In this document: positions 41,636 to 51,350 of the stretch, piece by piece | How positions within the stretch are numbered: the first letter of the stretch is position 1 | Layout: each line of letters begins with the position of its first letter | Assembly: GCA_049521915.1 (NCBI GenBank) | Contig: JBEKOI010000014.1 | Location: forward strand, 6,604 to 70,603 | Reading direction: 5' to 3' | Length of the DNA: 64,000 bases | DNA from: Bog-756 sp049521915 | GTDB taxonomy: Bacteria > Actinomycetota > Acidimicrobiia > Acidimicrobiales > RAAP-2 | The notes under the pieces: model-generated | Databases searched by the model: none | Told to the model about the DNA's origin: nothing | What the model saw: only the letters and a program-made list of their open reading frames with translations | Translations under genes and position numbers: made by a program

Positions 41636-43033
41636 CCCCGGCGCCACCTTGGGCCAGGCCAGTTCCCGCTCGGCCACGAGGGCCAGGTCCAACAGGAGTT
41701 GTTCGTTGTGGTGTCCGGACAGGACCTGCAATCCGACGGGCAGCCCATCGACCAGACCGCACGGGATGCTCACCGCCGGGCTGCCGTTGAGATTCGAGGG
41801 AGCGGTGAGGGCAGCGCTGTTCATGATGGCCCGGGAGAAGCCGATCTCGTGGATGAGGTCCGCCCCCGGGATTGAGGAGGGAGGCGGACCTTCTGCGACG
41901 AAGGCCACGTCGGGTGTGGCGGAGCACATGATGACGTCGGCCTCGGCGAAGAGATCGGCCATCGCCTCGTTGAGCTGCCGCCGGTAGGACTCGACGGATG
42001 CCGCCTTCTCCAGGGTGTAGCGCTCCCTGGCCGCCTCGAGCCCTCCTCTCATCTCTCTCGACAGCTCATCGATCCGCCCCGGGTAGGCGGCGCCCAGATC
42101 GGCCACGAAGCCAGGCTGGTTGGCCATGCTCCATTGGCCGCGCAGGACCGGGAGGTGCGGGTGGACCTCGACGAGCTTCAACCCTGCGCTCCGGGCCAGG
42201 TGCTCGGCCGTCGTGGCCACCTGCTCGGCCACCTCGGCGCGCACCCGGGCGATGCCGAGATCGGGAAGGATCGCCGCCCGCATTCCGGTGAGGTCATGTG
42301 TGCCCAACCCCACCTCCCACCCGCCCACCGCGGGCAGGCTCCGCGGATCGCGCTGATCGAATCCGTTGCAGCAATCGAAGTAGCGGGCTGTGTCCCGCAC
42401 CGAGCGGCCCAGGCAGCCCATGACCGTCGTCATCGGCTCCAGGCCCGCCCACGGCCCTCTGGGAACGCGCCCGTAAGTGGCCTTGAGCCCGAACAGGCCG
42501 GTGAACGCGGCCGGGATGCGGATCGATCCTCCTCCATCACTGCCGGTAGCCATCGGGAGCAGGCCGCCGGCCACCGCGGCGGCCGTGCCTCCCGACGATC
42601 CACCCGGCGTCCTGTCATGGCGCCAGGGATTGCGGGTCGTCCCGTGCAGCTCGGTCGAGGTGCAGTTGATGCCGCCGAACTCGCTGGCCGTGGTCTGGGC
42701 GGCCAGGACGGCGCCGGCGTTCCGCAGGCGGGCCACGGAAGTCTGGTCGTGGTCGGAGACCCGATCTCTGAAGATCATGGAGGCGTCTGTGGCCGGCCAG
42801 CCCTCGACCCGCTCCAGCTCCTTGACACCGAAGGGCACGCCCCCGAACGGCAGCGATACGTCGGCATGCCGGGCCGCCTGGCGGGCCCGTTCGAAGTCGG
42901 TGTAGCTGAAGGCGTTGAGGGGGGAGCCGGCCATGGCGTCGATGGAGGCGTCGAGGGCCTCGAGCGGAGAGATGTCGCCGGCCCGAAAGGCCTCCACCAG
43001 GCTGCAGGCATCGTCCATCCAGGGGGTCGCCAT
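41618..43033 (-). CDS. Amidase (amidase signature family)
   Basis: A 471-residue amidase-signature enzyme that hydrolyses a carboxamide. The Ser-cisSer-Lys triad is visible: K in FGGVPFGVKELE, and the glycine/serine-rich TPGGSSGGTAAAVAGG with GSDGGGSIRIPAAFTG. Unlike GatA, no gatB/gatC genes are nearby, so it is not part of the tRNA amidotransferase. It converges with the MFS gene and diverges from the D-threonine-aldolase-like gene. Substrate unknown. Confidence 0.88.
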   Translation of the reverse strand: MATPWMDDACSLVEAFRAGDISPLEALDASIDAMAGSPLNAFSYTDFERARQAARHADVSLPFGGVPFGVKELERVEGWPATDASMIFRDRVSDHDQTSVARLRNAGAVLAAQTTASEFGGINCTSTELHGTTRNPWRHDRTPGGSSGGTAAAVAGGLLPMATGSDGGGSIRIPAAFTGLFGLKATYGRVPRGPWAGLEPMTTVMGCLGRSVRDTARYFDCCNGFDQRDPRSLPAVGGWEVGLGTHDLTGMRAAILPDLGIARVRAEVAEQVATTAEHLARSAGLKLVEVHPHLPVLRGQWSMANQPGFVADLGAAYPGRIDELSREMRGGLEAARERYTLEKAASVESYRRQLNEAMADLFAEADVIMCSATPDVAFVAEGPPPSSIPGADLIHEIGFSRAIMNSAALTAPSNLNGSPAVSIPCGLVDGLPVGLQVLSGHHNEQLLLDLALVAERELAWPKVAPGSPHRT

Positions 43034-43116
43034 CGCCGCCGACGGTACTCCTCCGGCTCGGGCCGTGCCGGCACGGGATCGGACCGGCGGTCGCCGCCCT
43101 CGGTACGCTGCTCCAC

Positions 43117-44109
43117 GTGCGCACCGGGGACCTGACCACGCCGGCTTTGATCGTGCAACGAGAGCAGCTGGACGGAAATCTGGCCACCATGTCCAGATCC
43201 CTCCCCGGCCGGCGCTTGCGGCCTCACGTGAAGGCCCACAAGTGCACAGCGCTCGCCGCCCATCAGGCCGAGCTGGGTCACACCGCCTTCACCTGCTCGA
43301 CGATGGCCGAGATGGAGGGCATGGCCCGGGCCGGGTTGGGCGATGATCTGCTCCTGGCCAACGAGGTCGTGGACGCCACCCGCCTCGGCGCCCTGGTCCG
43401 CGCCGGCGCACGGGTGACCGTGGCCGTCGACTCCGAGGAGACGATCGGCGCCGCGGTTGCGGCACGGGTCGGAGAGGTGTTGATCGACGTCAACGTCGGG
43501 CTGCCACGCTGCGGATGCAGACCGGAGGACGCAGGGCGCTTGGCCGATCGCGCCCGTTCGGCGGGTCTTGAGGTGCGGGGCGTCATGGGCTACGAAGGCC
43601 ACATCGTCGGTCTGGCCGATCGAGCGGCGCGCACCGAGCTGTTGGAGGCGTCCATGGGACTCCTCGTGGACGCTCACCGACGGGTCGGGGGCGAGGTCGT
43701 CTCCGCCGGTGGGACCGGCACCTACGACACGAACCGCTGGGCGACGGAGATCCAGGCCGGGTCCTACGCGCTGATGGACACCGCCTATGCCAAGCTCGGG
43801 CTCCCCTTCAGCCAGGCTCTGTCGGTGCTGGCCACGGTCATCTCGGTGTCGCCCGGGTGGGCGGTCGCCGATTGCGGCCTCAAGGCGCTGGGCATGGACC
43901 ACGGGGACCCGTCGATCGACCGGGCCACGGTGTGGTTCTGTTCCGACGAACACGTGACCTTCGTGCCCGAGCACCGGGTGCGGGTGGGTGACCGCATCAA
44001 CGTCCTCCCGGCCCATGTGGATCCGACCGTCGCCTACCACGAGCAGCTTCATCTGGTCGACGGTGACGACGTGGTGGAGAGCTGGCCGGTGGACCTCCGG
44101 GGGTGGTAG
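43117..44109 (+). CDS. D-threonine aldolase-like PLP enzyme (DSD1/alanine-racemase fold)
   Basis: A 330-residue fold-type III PLP enzyme. The PLP lysine is K39 in RPHVKAHK; the C-terminal metal site reads H300-V-D302 (AHVDPTVAYHE), the HxD form seen in D-threonine aldolase instead of the HxC of D-serine dehydratase. SAGGTGTYD binds the PLP phosphate. It probably splits a D-beta-hydroxy amino acid to glycine and an aldehyde. Start GTG 43117. Its neighbour is an amidase, and the window also begins with an N-acyl-D-amino-acid deacylase, so D-amino-acid use is a possible theme. Confidence 0.85.
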   Translation: MRTGDLTTPALIVQREQLDGNLATMSRSLPGRRLRPHVKAHKCTALAAHQAELGHTAFTCSTMAEMEGMARAGLGDDLLLANEVVDATRLGALVRAGARVTVAVDSEETIGAAVAARVGEVLIDVNVGLPRCGCRPEDAGRLADRARSAGLEVRGVMGYEGHIVGLADRAARTELLEASMGLLVDAHRRVGGEVVSAGGTGTYDTNRWATEIQAGSYALMDTAYAKLGLPFSQALSVLATVISVSPGWAVADCGLKALGMDHGDPSIDRATVWFCSDEHVTFVPEHRVRVGDRINVLPAHVDPTVAYHEQLHLVDGDDVVESWPVDLRGW

Positions 44110-44174
44110 CCGACACCTCGGGCCCCGCCTCGGGGGCTCCCACCGGCTCCGTCGTCAGGGACCCGGCTCCGTGG

Positions 44175-45044
44175 TCAGGATGCAGTGCCCCGGTACGGCT
44201 CCACGTCCAGCCCCGGGTACCGGAGGGCCACATCGGCCAGGGTCTGCTCGTTCCAGTAGGGGTGACCGGGCCGCGGAAAGCCGAACAGATCCCGCTCCCT
44301 GACCGTGCACTGGGGGATCAACTTGGCCCATCGCTGCGGGGACTGCTTCGGCCATGCCATCTTCCCACCCCAGGTCGTTCCCCGGGCCTGGAAGTCGGCC
44401 AGGATCGAAAATCGTGAGGACCGGCCTCCGATGAGGTTCGATCCCCGGTGCAGGATGTCGGTCCGGTAGATGAGGAGGCTCCCGGCGGGCCCGACGACCG
44501 GCACCTCGCAATCGGCCAGTGCGCCGAATTCGATGTAGAGCGGAGTGAACGGAACGACCTGGCCCCGTTCGTAGGGGACGATCCGGGTGGGACCGTCCTG
44601 CTCGGTGACATCGGAGAGGAAGATGAACGTGGTCAGTTGCTGGAACCGGCCGTCCACACGGGGGACCACCAGACTGTGGCTGCCGTAGTCCCGGTGCAGC
44701 GGCTGATCGTAGTCGGCCGCGCCGGCGTACTTGGCCCACAGCTCCACTTTGTACAGGTGCAGATCCTCGGTATCCAGATAGCGCGCCGCCGCGTCGACCA
44801 GGTCGGGATGGAAGGCCAGGCGATTGAGATCCCATGACCGGTACGGAAATTCCTCCACGCCGCCGAATTGGTCACCGGCGTACCGGGGATGGCCGGCCGG
44901 ATCGGAGAAGTACTCCTCCGGCTTCGGGAAGTGCAGCCACAGAGCCTGCTGGGCCGCGCGCAGCTCGTCGTCTGTGAGAAACCCCTCGATGAGCGTGAAC
45001 CCGCGGGTGCGGACCTCTTCCAGCTTGGTGTCCGGGACTCGCAC
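44175..45044 (-). CDS. Phytanoyl-CoA dioxygenase (PhyH) family oxygenase
   Basis: A 289-residue Fe(II)/2-oxoglutarate-dependent oxygenase. The facial triad starts at H117-R118-D119 in QPLHRDYGSH, and the distal His with the 2-oxoglutarate Arg is in TDILHRGSNLIGGRSSRFS. It should hydroxylate a small molecule or fatty acyl substrate. GTG 45044 is used, since the longer open frame reads antisense into the ADH promoter. Diverges from an alcohol dehydrogenase with an 84-base gap. Confidence 0.85.
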   Translation of the reverse strand: MRVPDTKLEEVRTRGFTLIEGFLTDDELRAAQQALWLHFPKPEEYFSDPAGHPRYAGDQFGGVEEFPYRSWDLNRLAFHPDLVDAAARYLDTEDLHLYKVELWAKYAGAADYDQPLHRDYGSHSLVVPRVDGRFQQLTTFIFLSDVTEQDGPTRIVPYERGQVVPFTPLYIEFGALADCEVPVVGPAGSLLIYRTDILHRGSNLIGGRSSRFSILADFQARGTTWGGKMAWPKQSPQRWAKLIPQCTVRERDLFGFPRPGHPYWNEQTLADVALRYPGLDVEPYRGTAS

Positions 45045-45128
45045 CGTTGCGCATCCTAACGGGTCAGACGCCGGACCGCCGTCCCCGTTCCCGCAGCCGG
45101 CGGCGACGAAAGCACGTACGCTGACCGG

Positions 45129-46328
45129 GTGCGCGCCGTCCAGTTCGACATGGCAGATCCCGCGTTTCCGGCGTCGCTCGTCGACCTTCCCGAACCCGAG
45201 CTCCCCACGGCTGCGTGGGCCCGGATCGAGGTGACCACCGGCGGCATCTGCGGTAGCGACCTCCACCTCTTCGCCCACAACACGGGTCCCTCCCCCACGC
45301 TGGCCTCGATCGGTTCCTTCCCGTTCGTCCTGGGTCATGAGATCGCCGGCCGGATCATCGAAGCGGGGCCCGGGTGCCCACTTCCCGAAGGCACCCGGGT
45401 AGCCGTCGACCCCTGCATACCCTGCCTGCCCCGCGGCATCGATCCGCGGTGCGCGAATTGTTCCCGGGGATGGACGTCATCGTGCCTCAACCTCGACAGC
45501 CGGCTCGTCAGCAGCGGACGGTCTCTCGGCTTCACCACCAACCTCGGAGGCGGATGGGGCGAGCAGGTCCTGGCCCACGGGTCGATGTTGCACCCGATCC
45601 CCGACGCCGTGCCCGACCGGGCCGCCTGCCTCCACGAACCGGTGTCCATCGCCTGTCACGGTCTTCTGCGCTCGCCGCCCGAGGATGGCGATCCGGTGCT
45701 GGTGGTGGGGGCCGGGATCATCGGACTCGCCGCCGTGGCCGCCCTCAAGGCCCTCTACCCACGGTCCCCGGTGGCCGTGCTGGCCCGCCACCCCCACCAG
45801 GCCGACGCCGCCGTGGCCTGCGGTGCCGACCACGTGGTGCGGACCGACCCCGGATACGGACACTTCGAGGTGCTGGCCGAGCTGGTCGGCGCCCGGGTCA
45901 TCGGTCGCAAGTCACACGTCATGTTGATGGGCGGCTTTCCCCACGTGATCGAGGCCGTCGGCTCCCCGCAGTCGGTGACCGAAGCACTGGCGGCCGTCGC
46001 CCACCGCGGGACCGTCCTCCTGCTCGGGGCGGCCGGCATCAGCGAGGTCGACCTGACCCCGGTCTGGTACAAGGAGGCTGCGCTGGTCGGTTCGATCGAC
46101 CACACGGTCGATGCCGGCTCCGCCCCCGGTCCGGCCGGTGGCCCCGGCCGTCACTCCGTGGACCGCGCCCTCGATGTGCTGGCCGCCGGGCTCTTGCCCC
46201 ACGAAGTCGTCGTCACCCACGAGTTCCCACTGGAGGACTTCAGGGAGGCAGTGGAAACGGCGATCGACCGCGACAATTCGCATGCCATCAAGGTCGCCTT
46301 CCGCCCCTCGGGGCGGGGGCAACAGTGA
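45129..46328 (+). CDS. Zinc-dependent alcohol dehydrogenase family protein
   Basis: A 399-residue MDR dehydrogenase with catalytic-zinc segments GGICGSDLHLFAHN and FVLGHEIAGRIIEAG, a Cys-rich structural region (DPCIPCLPRGIDPRCANC) and the NAD motif VVGAGIIGLAAVAALKALY. The N-terminal start GTG is right after the PhyH promoter. An SDR gene follows after 11 bases, so the two dehydrogenases form an operon. Substrate not determined; the divergent oxygenase suggests catabolism of an alcohol made by hydroxylation. Confidence 0.86.
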   Translation: MRAVQFDMADPAFPASLVDLPEPELPTAAWARIEVTTGGICGSDLHLFAHNTGPSPTLASIGSFPFVLGHEIAGRIIEAGPGCPLPEGTRVAVDPCIPCLPRGIDPRCANCSRGWTSSCLNLDSRLVSSGRSLGFTTNLGGGWGEQVLAHGSMLHPIPDAVPDRAACLHEPVSIACHGLLRSPPEDGDPVLVVGAGIIGLAAVAALKALYPRSPVAVLARHPHQADAAVACGADHVVRTDPGYGHFEVLAELVGARVIGRKSHVMLMGGFPHVIEAVGSPQSVTEALAAVAHRGTVLLLGAAGISEVDLTPVWYKEAALVGSIDHTVDAGSAPGPAGGPGRHSVDRALDVLAAGLLPHEVVVTHEFPLEDFREAVETAIDRDNSHAIKVAFRPSGRGQQ

Positions 46329-46339
46329 CAGGAGGGACC

Positions 46340-47167
46340 ATGAACGGCCTGCAGGGAAAGTGCATCATCGTCACGGGGGCGGCATCGGGTATCGGGCTGG
46401 CCTGCGCGGCCCGGTTGATCGGCGAGGGAGCACGGGTGGTGGGCGCCGACCTCCTCGACTATCCCGGACGCCCGACCGACGGATCGGGGAAGCCGGCCGC
46501 CGAAGACGTGTGGGACTTCCGCCCGGTCGACGTGGCCGACGAAGGATCGGTCGTCGCGCTCGTCGATGCGGCCGTCCGGTTCGGCGGCCGTGTCGACGGT
46601 GTGGTGAACGCAGCCGGGGTGGCCGGCGGGGGACCCGTCCACATGCTCCCGAAGGATGAATGGGACCGGGTTGTGGGGATCAACCTGACGGGCACGTACC
46701 TCGTGGCCAAGCACACCATCAAGAGGATGCTGACTCAACCGGTAGTCGGAGATTCGAGAGGATCCGTCGTCACCGTGGCCAGCATCGAGGGCCTCGAGGG
46801 CACGGCCGGCGGCAGCGCCTACAGCGCATCCAAAGGCGGTGTCGTCCTCCTCACCAAGAGCATGGCCATCGACTATGCCGGGCGCGGTATCCGGGTGAAC
46901 GCGGTCTGCCCCGGCTTCATCGACACGCCGATGACCCAGCGCGTCTTCGACGGGCCGGGGATGGAAGAGGCCCGCTCCAGCGCCATCGGTGAGCACAAGA
47001 TCCGCCGCCTGGGGCGGCCCGAGGAGATCGCCGCGGCCGCGGCGTTCCTGCTCTCGGACGACGCCTCATTCATCACCGGCCACGCCCTACCGGTCGACGG
47101 AGGGTTCACGGCCGGCCGGGATCACGGCGTGACCGAGATGCTGGGCCTTTCCGGGCCCGAGCTCTGA
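46340..47167 (+). CDS. Short-chain dehydrogenase/reductase
   Basis: A 275-residue classical SDR. The NAD(P) motif is TGAASGIG, NAAG follows in VVNAAGVAGG, and the catalytic YxxxK is in SAYSASKGG; Ser lies in TVASIEG. ATG 46340 has AGGAGG six bases upstream. It probably oxidises a secondary alcohol from the same pathway as the preceding dehydrogenase. Followed after 29 bases by a large lipoprotein gene. Confidence 0.88.
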   Translation: MNGLQGKCIIVTGAASGIGLACAARLIGEGARVVGADLLDYPGRPTDGSGKPAAEDVWDFRPVDVADEGSVVALVDAAVRFGGRVDGVVNAAGVAGGGPVHMLPKDEWDRVVGINLTGTYLVAKHTIKRMLTQPVVGDSRGSVVTVASIEGLEGTAGGSAYSASKGGVVLLTKSMAIDYAGRGIRVNAVCPGFIDTPMTQRVFDGPGMEEARSSAIGEHKIRRLGRPEEIAAAAAFLLSDDASFITGHALPVDGGFTAGRDHGVTEMLGLSGPEL

Positions 47168-47196
47168 CGGGTGATCGTGGACCGCGGGATCTGAAC

Positions 47197-49896
47197 ATGC
47201 GCCGATCGGGTCTGGCCATCGCAGCCGGGTGCTGCGCACTCGCCGTTGCCGGATGTGGAGCGAGCGCGACCCTTCCGGAGGGCACGGTGAACGGCATCGC
47301 CGGGGCCGATCCGGCCGGCGGGACCGGCTCCTTCGTGCTCACGGCCACCAACACAGGCCCGACCTACGAGCCAACGTTCACCGGAAACGGCGAGCTCGGA
47401 ATTCGGGTCCCGCCGGCCGGCCAGGGGTACATGGGCGGGACGGTTCCCACCCAGGCCGAGCTGGCCGGCTTCTATGCCCAACCTCCCGGTGGGGTGCAGC
47501 AGCGGGCCAACATCCCGACCTGGTCCACGCTCGCCTTCTCGGACGGCGGAAGCACGTTCGCCCTCTCGAGCGGCCGGACCACCGATTGGCGGCAGTCGAT
47601 CGATCTGCGAACCGGGGTGATCACCACATCGGCCCTGTGGACGGCCCCGGACGGACAGGCGACCCAGCTGTCGTACCAGGTCCTCACGGACCGGGCCCGG
47701 GCCCATGTGGGTCTGGTGCAGCTGACCCTCCAGCCCCGGTGGACCGGCACCGCGGCCGTCACCGACGTGATCGACGGCTCATCTGCCACCTTGAGCACCC
47801 AGGTGGGGAAGTCCTGGGTGCCCTCGGCCCACCGGGACTCGGTCACGGTGCGGGCCGTGGGCACCGGCATCGAGGCGGCCATGGCCAGCCAGGTGGCGGT
47901 GAGCAGCAACGTGCATGCGTCGACCATCGAGATCAACCAGTCGGCCGACCAGAGCGTCGGACAGGTCCTTTCGTTCGGCGTCACCGCCGGACAGCGCTAC
48001 ACGTTCACCAAGTACGTCGGTGTCACGACGTCCCAGGAGAGCGGCTCTCCGACTTCGGCGGCCCAATCCACAGCTGCTGCTGCCGCGGCCACGGGATTCG
48101 GGCCCCTCGTGACGGCCAACGACGCCGCCTGGACCGCACTGTGGTCCGGACGAATCGACGTACTCGGCAACCGGACGCTCGCCTCCGAAGTGAACGCCAG
48201 CGAGTTCTATCTCTGGTCGAGCACCCGCGACGGGGTGGACTGGAGCATCTCGCCGGCCGGGCTGTCGTCGAACGGGTACGACGGCCACATCTTCTGGGAC
48301 GCGGAGACCTGGATGTACCCGGCACTGCTGGCGCAGCACCCCGACCTTGCCTCCGGCATCAACGAGTACCGGTACGCCCGCCTGGCCGCCGCCCATGCTC
48401 ATGCCCTGTCGACCGGCTACCAGGGCAGCCGCTTCCCGTGGGAGAGCGCACTCGATGGCACCGAGCAGATTCCCCCACCTGCGTCCGCGTTCACAGAGGG
48501 CATCTACGAGCAGCACATCAGCTCGGACGTCGCCCTGGCCCAATGGCAGTACTTCGAGGCCACGGGGGACAAGAAGTGGCTGGCCCAGCGGGGCTGGCCG
48601 GTGCTCTCCGGAGTGGCGGCCTTCTGGGCGTCGCGAGCCGTGGCCGGATCCAACCACGTCTACGACATCGACGGCGTCACCGGGCCCGATGAGGACAACC
48701 CCGACGTCAACGACGAGGTGTACACGAATGCCGCCGCGGCCACCGTCTTGCGGGACGCGGTCCAGGCGGCCCGGATCGTCGGAGCCAAGGCACCGGCGGC
48801 CTGGTCGCGGATTGCATCGGGGCTCCTGATCCTGTCGGACACCGCCCTCGACGTGTCCCCCGAGTTCGCCGGCTACGACGCTCAACTGATCAAGCAGGCC
48901 GATGCCACGCTGCTCGAATACCCGCTCGGCTCTCCGATCCCGGCCAGCGTGGCGCAGGAGAACGTGGACTACTACGCACCACGGACCGACCCGACCGGTC
49001 CGTCGATGAGCGATTCGATCAACTCGATCGACACCTCCCAGTCGGGGACTGCCGGGTGCGCCAGCTATGTGTTCACCCTCCGCAGCGTGCAACCCTTCGT
49101 ACGCGACGTCTTCGACCAGTTCTCGGAGACCAGGACGGGCGGAGTCCTCACGTTCATGACCGGGATCGGCGGATTCCTGCAGGAGTTCCTCTACGGCTAC
49201 TCGGGATTGCGTTGGAGCACGGATGGCGTCCGGCTCTCGCCCAGTCTCACCGGCCAGTTGGGCGGGGTGGTCCTCCACGACCTCTCGTGGCAGGGTCGGC
49301 GGTTCACGGTGGCCATCGGCCAGCACACCACGACGGTGACCGTGATCAGCGGCGGTACGCTGCCCGTGCTGGTCGGGTCCGGGACCGACATGGTCGGGGT
49401 CGGGCAGACGCTCTCGATCGCCACCCGCCGTCCGGATCTTCAACGCTCCGGTGCCCGGGCCCTGTGCCAACCGGCCACCGCCACCTCGTCGCAGCCGGGT
49501 GCCCCTGCTCTGGCTGCGGTCGACGGCAGCCAGGCCACCGACTGGCGACCTCGCTCGCTCCCGGCGACGATCAGGGTGCCACTCGCTGGACCAACCGGGA
49601 CCATCGACAGCGCCACCCTCGTCTGGGGTCAGCAGTGGCCTCCGACGCCCGGGCCCAACCTGCCACCTCCGGCCGGGCCCGTATCGGTGCTCCGGGCCAG
49701 CAGCTACACGGTGGCCGTGTCCAGCAATGGAAGCACGTGGACCACGGTAGCCACCGTGGCCGGCCGGACCACGGGGTCCACCGATGTCTTGCACTTCCCG
49801 GCCATTCGGGCCCGTGACATCAGCGTGACCATCACCACGTCGGCCGGGTCCCAGCCGCCGTCGCTCGACGAGCTGACCGTGGGAACGGGAACATGA
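47197..49896 (+). CDS. Secreted GH65 acid-trehalase-like lipoprotein with C-terminal F5/8 type C domain
   Basis: An 899-residue exported protein. The signal peptide ends in lipobox AVAGC, so it is lipid-anchored. The GH65 (alpha/alpha)6 barrel occupies roughly residues 300-680, with the catalytic acid E499 in GVTGPDEDNPDVNDEVYTN. The phosphate-binding HGSSLSP of phosphorylases is replaced by TDPTGPSMSDS, as in acid trehalases, so hydrolysis of an alpha-glucoside (trehalose is the best guess) outside the cell is predicted. A discoidin-like F5/8 type C domain (about residues 765-898) probably binds sugar or wall. It complements the intracellular GH65 phosphorylase at 12.8 kb. Confidence 0.85.
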   Translation: MRRSGLAIAAGCCALAVAGCGASATLPEGTVNGIAGADPAGGTGSFVLTATNTGPTYEPTFTGNGELGIRVPPAGQGYMGGTVPTQAELAGFYAQPPGGVQQRANIPTWSTLAFSDGGSTFALSSGRTTDWRQSIDLRTGVITTSALWTAPDGQATQLSYQVLTDRARAHVGLVQLTLQPRWTGTAAVTDVIDGSSATLSTQVGKSWVPSAHRDSVTVRAVGTGIEAAMASQVAVSSNVHASTIEINQSADQSVGQVLSFGVTAGQRYTFTKYVGVTTSQESGSPTSAAQSTAAAAAATGFGPLVTANDAAWTALWSGRIDVLGNRTLASEVNASEFYLWSSTRDGVDWSISPAGLSSNGYDGHIFWDAETWMYPALLAQHPDLASGINEYRYARLAAAHAHALSTGYQGSRFPWESALDGTEQIPPPASAFTEGIYEQHISSDVALAQWQYFEATGDKKWLAQRGWPVLSGVAAFWASRAVAGSNHVYDIDGVTGPDEDNPDVNDEVYTNAAAATVLRDAVQAARIVGAKAPAAWSRIASGLLILSDTALDVSPEFAGYDAQLIKQADATLLEYPLGSPIPASVAQENVDYYAPRTDPTGPSMSDSINSIDTSQSGTAGCASYVFTLRSVQPFVRDVFDQFSETRTGGVLTFMTGIGGFLQEFLYGYSGLRWSTDGVRLSPSLTGQLGGVVLHDLSWQGRRFTVAIGQHTTTVTVISGGTLPVLVGSGTDMVGVGQTLSIATRRPDLQRSGARALCQPATATSSQPGAPALAAVDGSQATDWRPRSLPATIRVPLAGPTGTIDSATLVWGQQWPPTPGPNLPPPAGPVSVLRASSYTVAVSSNGSTWTTVATVAGRTTGSTDVLHFPAIRARDISVTITTSAGSQPPSLDELTVGTGT

Positions 49897-49929
49897 GGGA
49901 GCACCGGCGGGACACCGGTCCCACACGCC

Positions 49930-50745
49930 ATGGAGCATGACCGTGCGGATGCGGCCATGACCGGGGTGGAGGTCCCCCTGACCGGTGGTGCCCTCAACGC
50001 CATCGTGCGGGTCGGCGACACGGTGCGCCGGCCGGTCGGGCCATGGACGCCGACCATCCATGCCCTGCTGCGACATGTCCGCCGACGTGGCTTCGAGCTG
50101 GCGCCGGAACCACTGGGCGTGGACGAGGCCGGCCGGGAGATCATCTCGTACGTCCCGGGCACCACCGTGGGCTGGTCGCTCCCGTGGCCGGCGTCGATAC
50201 GCCACGACGACCTGCTCGTGGAGATGGGCTCGGCCACGGCCCGCTACCACCGGGCGGTGGCCGATTTCCGACCGGCCGGAACCATACCGTGGCAGTCCGG
50301 TCCGGCGGCCCTCGGCCCTTCGCAGCTGGTTTGCCATCACGATCTCGCGCCGTACAACGTCGTCATGACCGATGGGCATCTCACGGGGATCATCGACTGG
50401 GATCTCGCCGGGCCCGGGACCGCCGCTTCCGACCTGGCCTTCGTGGCCTGGCAGTGGGTGCCGCTCCATGGGCCGTCCATCACCAGCCTGCTCGGGTGGA
50501 CGGACCCGCCCGATCGGGCCCGTCGGCTGCGGCTGCTGCTCGACGCATACGGTCTGGGCGATCGCACGGGGTTCATCGCCCACGTCGTGGCCCGGGTCGG
50601 CTACAACCGCCGGATCATGGTCGAGAAGGCGGCCGCTGGAAATCGGGCCTACCAGGACCTGATCGACAACGGGCACCTGGTGGGGATGGACGAGGCGCTC
50701 AGCTTTCTGGGCGAGCACGGTCCCCGGCTGCAAGACCAACTCTGA
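49930..50745 (+). CDS. Aminoglycoside-phosphotransferase family protein
   Basis: A 271-residue APH/choline-kinase-fold protein. Catalytic loop HHDLAPYNVVMTDG and metal loop IIDWDLAGPGTAASDLAF are intact. The N-terminal ATP-binding lobe is short. The natural substrate is unknown; resistance activity should not be assumed from the family name. It starts 34 bases after the trehalase-like gene and may be cotranscribed. ATG 49930 or 49957 could be the start. Confidence 0.8.
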   Translation: MEHDRADAAMTGVEVPLTGGALNAIVRVGDTVRRPVGPWTPTIHALLRHVRRRGFELAPEPLGVDEAGREIISYVPGTTVGWSLPWPASIRHDDLLVEMGSATARYHRAVADFRPAGTIPWQSGPAALGPSQLVCHHDLAPYNVVMTDGHLTGIIDWDLAGPGTAASDLAFVAWQWVPLHGPSITSLLGWTDPPDRARRLRLLLDAYGLGDRTGFIAHVVARVGYNRRIMVEKAAAGNRAYQDLIDNGHLVGMDEALSFLGEHGPRLQDQL

Positions 50746-50766
50746 GCGGACGGAGCCGGCGTCCGT

Positions 50767-51333
50767 TCACGGTGGGCCGACGGAGCCGAATGTCGGGGCA
50801 CCCGGCTCGAGAGGCACTCGGGCACACCTGGCCGTGAAGCTGATGGCGTGGTACCAACCGCAGAGCATGGTCAGATCGAGGAGCTGGCCATCGTCGAACT
50901 CCTCCGACAGCTCAGCCCAGAGTCGATCGCCGGCATCGCCGTCATCGTGCAGCGCATCGACCAGGCGGATCAGCAACCGCTCGCGCCCGGTCGCCCAGCA
51001 GGGGTCCGAAGCGCTGCCGTGGGTGAGTGAACGGACCTGTTGATCGGTGAGGCCGACCCGCTGGGCAAAGAACGCCACGTGGACACCCCATTCGTACTCA
51101 CACCCGGACCGGGCACACGTCCGATCGATGACGATCTCACGATCGCGCATCGACACGGACAGATTCCTGCTCAGCTCGTAATGGCCCCACCCCCCCATCG
51201 CCTCGGCCATGGGCAGGTTCCGCACGAAGGTACGGAACAGCAGGATGGGAGGAGCTCCGGGCGGCATCATCGCCTCGAGGCGATGTGCCACCTCAGACGT
51301 GTAGGGCGGCTGCACCGGTTCGATTCTGGCCAC
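50767..51333 (-). CDS. Carboxymuconolactone decarboxylase/AhpD-like protein
   Basis: A 188-residue alpha-helical AhpD/CMD-fold protein. The redox-active-type CxxC region is not CxxC but CARSGCEYEWGVHVAF, with the conserved Glu and His in the family position. GTG 51333 is preferred because AGGAGGAG lies five bases upstream; the longer frames would run through the divergent operator. It is paired with an HxlR regulator across the inverted repeat at 51351-51389, a typical layout for redox or quinone/aldehyde stress genes. Confidence 0.8.
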   Translation of the reverse strand: MARIEPVQPPYTSEVAHRLEAMMPPGAPPILLFRTFVRNLPMAEAMGGWGHYELSRNLSVSMRDREIVIDRTCARSGCEYEWGVHVAFFAQRVGLTDQQVRSLTHGSASDPCWATGRERLLIRLVDALHDDGDAGDRLWAELSEEFDDGQLLDLTMLCGWYHAISFTARCARVPLEPGAPTFGSVGPP

Positions 51334-51350
51334 GGGGGCTCCTCCTGCGA

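Noticed and set aside
47779..50739. A 986-residue reverse-strand frame
   Set aside because: Antisense shadow of the acid-trehalase-like and phosphotransferase genes, no domain signal.
49930..50745. Antibiotic-resistance label for the APH-family protein
   Set aside because: The family has many non-resistance kinases; nothing in the gene or its neighbours points to an aminoglycoside substrate.
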